From assembly GCF_900106835.1 (NCBI RefSeq), contig NZ_FNNR01000015.1, positions 33,758 through 97,757 of the forward strand: a stretch of DNA of 64,000 bases, in the 5' to 3' direction. The position numbers and the translations under genes are program-made. Source of the stretch: Arthrobacter sp. cf158 (lineage in GTDB: Bacteria; Actinomycetota; Actinomycetes; Actinomycetales; Micrococcaceae). Each line of letters starts with the position of its first letter. Position 1 is the first letter of the stretch. Positions 59,567-64,000 of this stretch are shown in pieces. Under the pieces are notes generated by a model. It was not told the origin of the DNA and ran no database searches. It saw nothing but the letters and a program-made list of their open reading frames with translations.

Positions 59567-60616
59567 TCACTTCGCATTCGTGGGGTGGTTAGGGTCACCG
59601 TCCCGGGGACTGTCCACATCCCGCGGACTGTCTACATCCCGCGGACTGGGCAACGGAGCCGGTGACAGGGTCCGGATCACAGGAATGGGACCCGTATGGA
59701 CTTCGCCTCTCCGCGGAGCTGGACCCCGCCAGCCGTGGATGGGCAGCTCGAACTTTCGGACAAGTCGTGCGGAGAACGGCGTCTTATGGGTGCGCGCCAG
59801 CCGCACGGGGGTGGCTGAGCGCGTGACTTCCACACGTGCGCCCGGTGGCAGATCCACGGAACGCCGTCCGTCGCACCAGAGGACGCCCAGTGCGTCAGTC
59901 CGGTTCATGATTTCAACAGCCAGTTTGGACCGCGGCGACACCACCAAGGGCTTGGCAAAGAGCGCGTGGGCACTGATGGGAACAATGACCAAGGCTTCCA
60001 CTTCCGGCCACACCACAGGCCCGCCCGAGGAGAAGGCGTAGGCAGTAGAGCCGGTGGGAGTCGCCATCACCACGCCATCGCAGCCGAAGGACGTCAGGGG
60101 ACGCTCGTCCACTTCGGTGACCACTTCCAACATGCGTTCGCGGTTGGCTTTCTCAATGGCGGCCTCGTTCAGAGCCCACGTGTGCCAAATCTTCTGGCCC
60201 TTGATCCACACCTGCACATCGATGGTCATGCGCTCTTCCACCGTGTACTGGCGGCTGGCGATCCACTCCACTGTCTGCGCGAGGTCGGCCCGTTCGCTCT
60301 CGGCCAGGAAGCCCACATGTCCCAGGTTCACTCCCAGCAGCGGGACGTCAACCTCACGCACAAGCTCCGCCGCGCGAAGAATCGTTCCGTCGCCGCCCAG
60401 GACCATGACCAACTCCACGTCCTCCAGGCTGACGTGGTCATGGAGAATTTCAATGGGCGTATCCAACGCACCGAAGAACCGCTCTATATCCGCGAGTTCT
60501 GACTTCTGCAGCACGGGAACCAAACCTGACGAGTGCAGTTGCTCACAGGCATCCCACGCAGCGCGAAGCGATTCCTCCCGCCCAGTGTGGGCAAGGACAA
60601 GTACACGCCTGCTCAT
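59567..60616 (-). CDS. nadK: NAD kinase with repeated C-terminal tail
   Basis: Phosphorylates NAD to NADP. The 349-residue protein has GGDGT at 74-78 and the NEAAIEKANRERM and DGVVMATPTGSTAYA motifs. The enzyme core ends near residue 300; the tail contains three tandem SPRDVD/SPRDGD hexapeptides (324-341). Located between tlyA and recN as in Rv1694-Rv1696. Confidence 0.95.
   Translation of the reverse strand: MSRRVLVLAHTGREESLRAAWDACEQLHSSGLVPVLQKSELADIERFFGALDTPIEILHDHVSLEDVELVMVLGGDGTILRAAELVREVDVPLLGVNLGHVGFLAESERADLAQTVEWIASRQYTVEERMTIDVQVWIKGQKIWHTWALNEAAIEKANRERMLEVVTEVDERPLTSFGCDGVVMATPTGSTAYAFSSGGPVVWPEVEALVIVPISAHALFAKPLVVSPRSKLAVEIMNRTDALGVLWCDGRRSVDLPPGARVEVTRSATPVRLARTHKTPFSARLVRKFELPIHGWRGPAPRRGEVHTGPIPVIRTLSPAPLPSPRDVDSPRDVDSPRDGDPNHPTNAK
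59594..59647 (-). repeat. Three 18-bp tandem units inside nadK
   Basis: Units at 59594-59611, 59612-59629 and 59630-59647 share GTC-N3-N3-CC-CG-GACT patterning; the last two differ by one base. They encode the hexapeptide repeat in the NadK tail. Confidence 0.85.
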
Positions 60617-60629
60617 CGGGTTCTGCTTT

Positions 60630-61442
60630 CTAGTGGTTCGGCCAAAGTTTCTTGATCAACGCAGCAACGTGCCCGTCCCGCTCTTCGATCTTAGGCAACA
60701 CCGCGGACATCCTGCGCTTCATCCACAGGAAGTATTCAACATTTCCGTCCTGACCCGGCAGCGGACTGGCTGCAAGGTCCTGGAGATCCAGGCCGGCGTC
60801 CACCGCAGCACGGGCAACCTGGGCCACCGCCCGGCGTCGTTCATTCTCCGACGACACCACGCCCGTCCGGCTCAGCCGCTCCTTGCCTACCTCGAACTGC
60901 GGCTTAACCATGAGGACCATGTCTCCGCCGGGTTCCGTGCAGTGAGCCAAGGGCGACAACACCAAAGTCAAGGAAATAAAGGACAGATCCGCTACCGTCA
61001 GTTGCGCAGGTCCGCCAACCTGCTCCGGCGTCATGTACCGGACGTTGAGGCCTTCATGGACGTCCACGCGGGGGTCATCCCGGAGGTGCGGGACCAACTG
61101 GCCGTGTCCGACGTCGACGGCTACCACCCTCGCGGCATCGCGCCGAAGCAGCACGTCAGTGAAACCACCCGTGGAGGCACCGGCGTCGAGACACCGCTTA
61201 CCGGCAACCACGACGGCGGGAAAGGCCTCCAGCGCGCCAGCCAACTTATGACCGGCACGGCTGACGTAGATGTCCTCCAAGTGCGCCTCCACCGTCAAGT
61301 CCGTGTCCGCGTCCACCTGCAGCGCAGCTTTGGAAAGGACGGCACCACCGGAGCTGACCTTGCGGTCGCTGATGAGCTTGGCCGCATGGGTACGGGACCT
61401 CGCCAGCCCACGGGTGACGAGTTCCTGATCGAGTCGTGCCAT
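60630..61442 (-). CDS. tlyA: TlyA-family rRNA 2'-O-methyltransferase
   Basis: A 270-residue protein with an S4 domain (LDQELVTRGLARSRTHAAKLI) and an FtsJ/RrmJ-like methyltransferase (LDAGASTGGFTDVLL SAM site, DLSFISL, VKPQFEVGKE). In mycobacteria TlyA methylates C1409 of 16S and C1920 of 23S rRNA and confers capreomycin susceptibility. ATG start; 13 bases upstream of nadK. Confidence 0.93.
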   Translation of the reverse strand: MARLDQELVTRGLARSRTHAAKLISDRKVSSGGAVLSKAALQVDADTDLTVEAHLEDIYVSRAGHKLAGALEAFPAVVVAGKRCLDAGASTGGFTDVLLRRDAARVVAVDVGHGQLVPHLRDDPRVDVHEGLNVRYMTPEQVGGPAQLTVADLSFISLTLVLSPLAHCTEPGGDMVLMVKPQFEVGKERLSRTGVVSSENERRRAVAQVARAAVDAGLDLQDLAASPLPGQDGNVEYFLWMKRRMSAVLPKIEERDGHVAALIKKLWPNH

Positions 61443-61445
61443 GCG

Positions 61446-61718
61446 TTATCTGTCGCCTTCCGGGCGGGGATCGCTGGAGGAGGTTTGAGGAGCGGAAGGG
61501 AGACCGGGCTCAGCGTCCAAGGCTTCCAGCAAGGAATCATGGATGCCGGCGTACAGCTCCCCATGATCCGCCACGGGAGCTGCCGCGACGTCCTCCAAAG
61601 AGGCAAGTGCCCTGTCCACCAAGGGATCCCCGGTGGGGTTCGCGGCGTCAGGCCATTGGACCTCAGGTGGTCCGGGACTCTCGTCCTGGGGCACCAGTGA
61701 ATTGTTGGGCTCGGTCAT
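61446..61718 (-). CDS. Small acidic conserved protein
   Basis: A 90-residue Pro/Asp/Glu-rich protein between a HAD phosphatase gene and tlyA, with a short helical core DPLVDRALASLEDVAAAPVADHGELYAGIHDSLLEALD. Small genes occupy this place in other actinobacteria (Rv1693). It is spaced 3 bp from tlyA. Function unknown. Confidence 0.75.
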   Translation of the reverse strand: MTEPNNSLVPQDESPGPPEVQWPDAANPTGDPLVDRALASLEDVAAAPVADHGELYAGIHDSLLEALDAEPGLPSAPQTSSSDPRPEGDR

Positions 61719-61727
61719 CGCACCAGT

Positions 61728-62714
61728 CTAGTGAGTTCGCCATTCCAGCTGCGGCGCCTGCGCCACGGCTGTGGAGGGAACAGCCGCCCACCACGCGGCA
61801 CAGGCCGCGCGCCACGCATCGAGGTCGCCCTCATCGCCGGTGATGATGACCATGCCGTCCGTTGCAAATGCCGAGGCCGCACCGCAACGGTAGGTGCCGC
61901 CGTCGCTGACAATCGCAGGATAAGGAACGTAAAGGTCCTCGAGGTCCGCCAGCAGGTAATCGGGCCTTTCGTCAGTCCGCGCCGCAAGGATGGTAAAGGT
62001 GGTGTCCACCCCAGTGAGGACAGCCGCCGTCGCGAATCCTGCGCGGTTTCCACCCAGGATGTCCGTGTCCAGGCGGTCGCCAACTACCAGCGGCCGCTCG
62101 GCATCGAGCCGTTTCGCAGCGGCGTGAAAGAGGGGTGCCTCAGGCTTGCCGGCAACCAAAGGTGTCTTGCCCGTGGCGGCTGCCACGGCAGCAACCAAGG
62201 TTCCGTTGCCTGGTGCCATACCGCGGGCCTGTGGGATGGACATGTCCGTGTTGGTGGCGAACCACATGGCGCCGCCGGCCACGACGTACGATGCTTCCGC
62301 TAAGTCCTTCCAGCCGATCTCCGGGTTGAACCCCTGAACCACGGCCACCGGGGACTCCGCAGCGCTGTGCACTGGCGTGAGTCCCACCAATTCGATCTCA
62401 TGGGCCAGTGCTGCGCTGCCAGTGATCAGGACATGCGCCCCCGCAGGCAGCATGGAAGCAAGGAGCTCCCCTGCTGCCTGGGAGGAACTGACCACCTGAT
62501 GGTCCTCTGCCGGGGCACCAAGTTCACGCAAGTGCGCGGCGACCTGGGCCGGCGTCCTGGAAGCGTTGTTAGTGACGTAACCCAGCCCAACGCCAACGCT
62601 TTCGAGGCGCTGCAACGATTCCACGGCGCCGGGAATGGCGTGTGGTCCTGCGTACACCACGCCATCAAGATCGGAGAGGACAGCATCAAATGATGAGATC
62701 AGTGAATCAGCCAT
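61728..62714 (-). CDS. HAD-superfamily NagD-like phosphatase
   Basis: A 328-residue phosphatase with the HAD nucleophile motif DLDG (Asp15, Asp17), GYVTNNASRTP, a C2-type cap and VVGDRLDTDILGG as motif IV. ATG 62714 overlaps the upstream TPR gene stop by 8 bases. Homologous to Rv1692, a glycerol-3-phosphate phosphatase in mycobacteria; a similar role in glycerol phosphate recycling is possible. The last 70 residues are an actinobacterial extension. Confidence 0.9.
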   Translation of the reverse strand: MADSLISSFDAVLSDLDGVVYAGPHAIPGAVESLQRLESVGVGLGYVTNNASRTPAQVAAHLRELGAPAEDHQVVSSSQAAGELLASMLPAGAHVLITGSAALAHEIELVGLTPVHSAAESPVAVVQGFNPEIGWKDLAEASYVVAGGAMWFATNTDMSIPQARGMAPGNGTLVAAVAAATGKTPLVAGKPEAPLFHAAAKRLDAERPLVVGDRLDTDILGGNRAGFATAAVLTGVDTTFTILAARTDERPDYLLADLEDLYVPYPAIVSDGGTYRCGAASAFATDGMVIITGDEGDLDAWRAACAAWWAAVPSTAVAQAPQLEWRTH

Positions 62715-64000
62715 GCTGGGAGTCGTTGCCCTCGTTGTCAGCTTCTGCGGTTTCGTTGCGCTCTTCATCTTCCTCGGCAGAGTCGATATCCGACTCCGCA
62801 TCATCGGACTCGAAGTAGTCCGACTCGGCGTCATCCAGTTCAACGTCATCGTGCTCAACGTCAGCGGCCGCGGCCTCAACGATCACAGTTTCAGTTTCGG
62901 CCGTTACGACGTCGGTCTCCGGGGCAGGCTTCTGGAAACGCGGCTTGCGCGCGGCTTCTTCTTCCTGCTCATCCCAGCCAAGATCAAGAATCTCAGGTTC
63001 CGCGAAGTCTCCAACGCCCAGGGCGTTCTCGGCCACAAGGGCCTGGCGGGCCCACTTGTCTGCTTCCTCGGTACGACCGACAGCGCTCAAAGCCTCCGCA
63101 TACGCGCGGAAAAGACGCGGGCTGTAGGAGAAGGCCCGGTTGATGTCCAGCTGTGCGATTTCGAGCTCACTGACAGCTGCGTCCAGTTGATTGAGGTCGG
63201 CACGGGCGCCCGAGGCCACGATAGCCAGCTCAACCTTGCCCGGAGCATCAAGGTCCTGGGCTTCAGGCGAACGAACCATGTCCAGCGCACGATCCGGACG
63301 GCCAAGGCCACGCTCACAGTCGGCCATGACAGGCAGGTGCACGTTGGAACCGCTGATACGACGGTAGGTACGGAACTCGCGCAGGGCTTCGCCATAGTGA
63401 CCAGCAGCGTAGGCGGTCAAACCCACAGCTTCACGGACTGCCGACAAGCGCCCGCCACGTCGGCTGGCGGCAAGCGCGTGCTGGAAAGCCAGCTCGGGCT
63501 CAATGTCGATCAAGCGGCCGGCCATGACCAGGTGCTTGGCAACCCAGCCTGCACTCTGCTCCTCGAGGGTCTTGATCTGGTGGCCCGTTGCGCGGTCGAG
63601 CTCCCTGCCGGTGACATCCTCATCGATCTCGGGTGAACGTTCGCGGTCCGGACGGTTGGCGCTCCGGATGTCCTTGGCGTTGGGAACTCGCGCCGGACGC
63701 TCTTCCCAGGAGCCGCCCCGCTCGCCACGGTCGCCAAAGGGCTTACGGTCCCGGTCACCGAAAGGCTTGCGATCGCCACGGTCACTACCGAAGGAACGAC
63801 GTTCGCCGTCACGGGCGGGACGCTCACCGAACGACCGGCGCTCACCATCACGAGCGGGACGGTCACCACGGTCATTATTGAATGGACGGCGTTCGCCATC
63901 ACGAGCTGGACGGTCGCCACGGTCGCCAAAGGGCTTACGGTCCCGGTCACCGAAAGGCTTGCGATCGCCACGGTCACTACCGAAGGAACGACGTTCGCCG
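62707..64000 (-). CDS. TPR protein with Arg/Gly/Asp-rich repeat N-terminus, 5' end outside window
   Basis: The minus-strand frame is open from the right edge to the stop at 62707, 431 codons. The visible N-terminal part (63650-64000) is a low-complexity domain of GDRKPFGDRD, RSFGSDRGD and RPARDGERR units. Then comes a tetratricopeptide-like helical region of about 200 residues (LAASRRGGRLSAVREAVGLTAYAAGHYGEALREF...) and a highly acidic C-terminus (DDAESDYFESDDAESD). The TPR region matches the place of Rv1691. A start at the internal ATG 63525 is unlikely, because the upstream sequence keeps the frame with strong repeat coding. The charge pattern (basic repeats, acidic tail) suggests RNA or protein scaffolding; function unknown. 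Confidence 0.85.
   Translation of the reverse strand, partial: GERRSFGSDRGDRKPFGDRDRKPFGDRGDRPARDGERRPFNNDRGDRPARDGERRSFGERPARDGERRSFGSDRGDRKPFGDRDRKPFGDRGERGGSWEERPARVPNAKDIRSANRPDRERSPEIDEDVTGRELDRATGHQIKTLEEQSAGWVAKHLVMAGRLIDIEPELAFQHALAASRRGGRLSAVREAVGLTAYAAGHYGEALREFRTYRRISGSNVHLPVMADCERGLGRPDRALDMVRSPEAQDLDAPGKVELAIVASGARADLNQLDAAVSELEIAQLDINRAFSYSPRLFRAYAEALSAVGRTEEADKWARQALVAENALGVGDFAEPEILDLGWDEQEEEAARKPRFQKPAPETDVVTAETETVIVEAAAADVEHDDVELDDAESDYFESDDAESDIDSAEEDEERNETAEADNEGNDSQHG
63722..64000 (-). repeat. Exact 87-bp direct repeat in the TPR gene, period 192 bp
   Basis: Bases 63722-63808 recur identically at 63914-64000 and the repeat may continue past the edge. The offset is 192 bases, 64 codons, so the frame is kept. 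Smaller internal repeats coding RPARDGERR fill the spacer. Confidence 0.95.

Noticed and set aside
63722..64000. CRISPR array at the right edge
   Set aside because: The repeats are in-frame coding units of variable length within one protein, without constant spacers or cas genes.

Overview
The window is 64 kb of high-GC chromosome packed with genes. Gene order and protein character point to an actinobacterium of the Micrococcaceae, most like Arthrobacter or Paenarthrobacter. This is inferred from gene order and MurE sequence, not from a marker gene. There is no rRNA, one tRNA (Pro-GGG), and no recognisable insertion sequence, prophage or CRISPR array. Most of the window is housekeeping DNA whose order matches blocks known from Mycobacterium and Corynebacterium.

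Region 1 (1-10.6 kb, minus strand) is the upstream half of the division and cell wall (dcw) cluster: mraZ, rsmH, an ftsL-position gene, ftsI, murE, murF, mraY and the start of murD, mostly overlapping or a few bases apart. A promoter with three MraZ boxes precedes mraZ. A DUF3040 membrane protein gene lies upstream.

Region 2 (10.8-25.7 kb) follows the order of the M. tuberculosis Rv2169c-Rv2187 interval: DNA polymerase IV (an addition), a lipoprotein, a polyprenyl synthase, the Rv2175c-type DNA-binding protein, a LysM lytic transglycosylase, a PknL-type kinase with four PASTA domains, class II DAHP synthase, an acyltransferase, two tandem esterases, a membrane protein, a ROK glucokinase and a FadD15-type acyl-CoA ligase. 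It combines cell wall signalling with lipid and isoprenoid metabolism.

Region 3 (25.8-36.3 kb) holds pyruvate carboxylase, a ParA/MinD-like ATPase, then the conserved gcvH-garA-ftsR-DUF151-MerR block, a small membrane protein, a divergent MFS transporter/MarR pair with a clear operator region, and tRNA-Pro.

Region 4 (36.4-64 kb) is the actinobacterial block running, on the minus strand, from a TPR protein through a HAD phosphatase, tlyA, nadK, recN, pyrG, a NUDIX hydrolase and xerD, and then parA, scpA, scpB, rluB, tyrA, cmk, plsC and der. About 10 kb sits between xerD and parA (44.4-54.3 kb): a DctA dicarboxylate transporter, a CitA/DcuS-type two-component system, a GntR regulator and the methylcitrate genes prpD-prpB-prpC, followed by a NUDIX hydrolase and a membrane protein. 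This is the only large accessory-looking insert and forms a coherent propionate and C4-acid module with its own CRP-like and GntR operator candidates.

The most unusual sequence features are the MraZ-box arrays; an eight-unit 9-bp tandem repeat plus a CRP-like palindrome ahead of the LysM transglycosylase gene; an Arg/Gly/Asp-rich repeat domain at the N-terminus of the TPR protein at the right edge, with an exact 87-bp duplication; and several paired operator palindromes. I found no clearly new defence or biosynthetic system.
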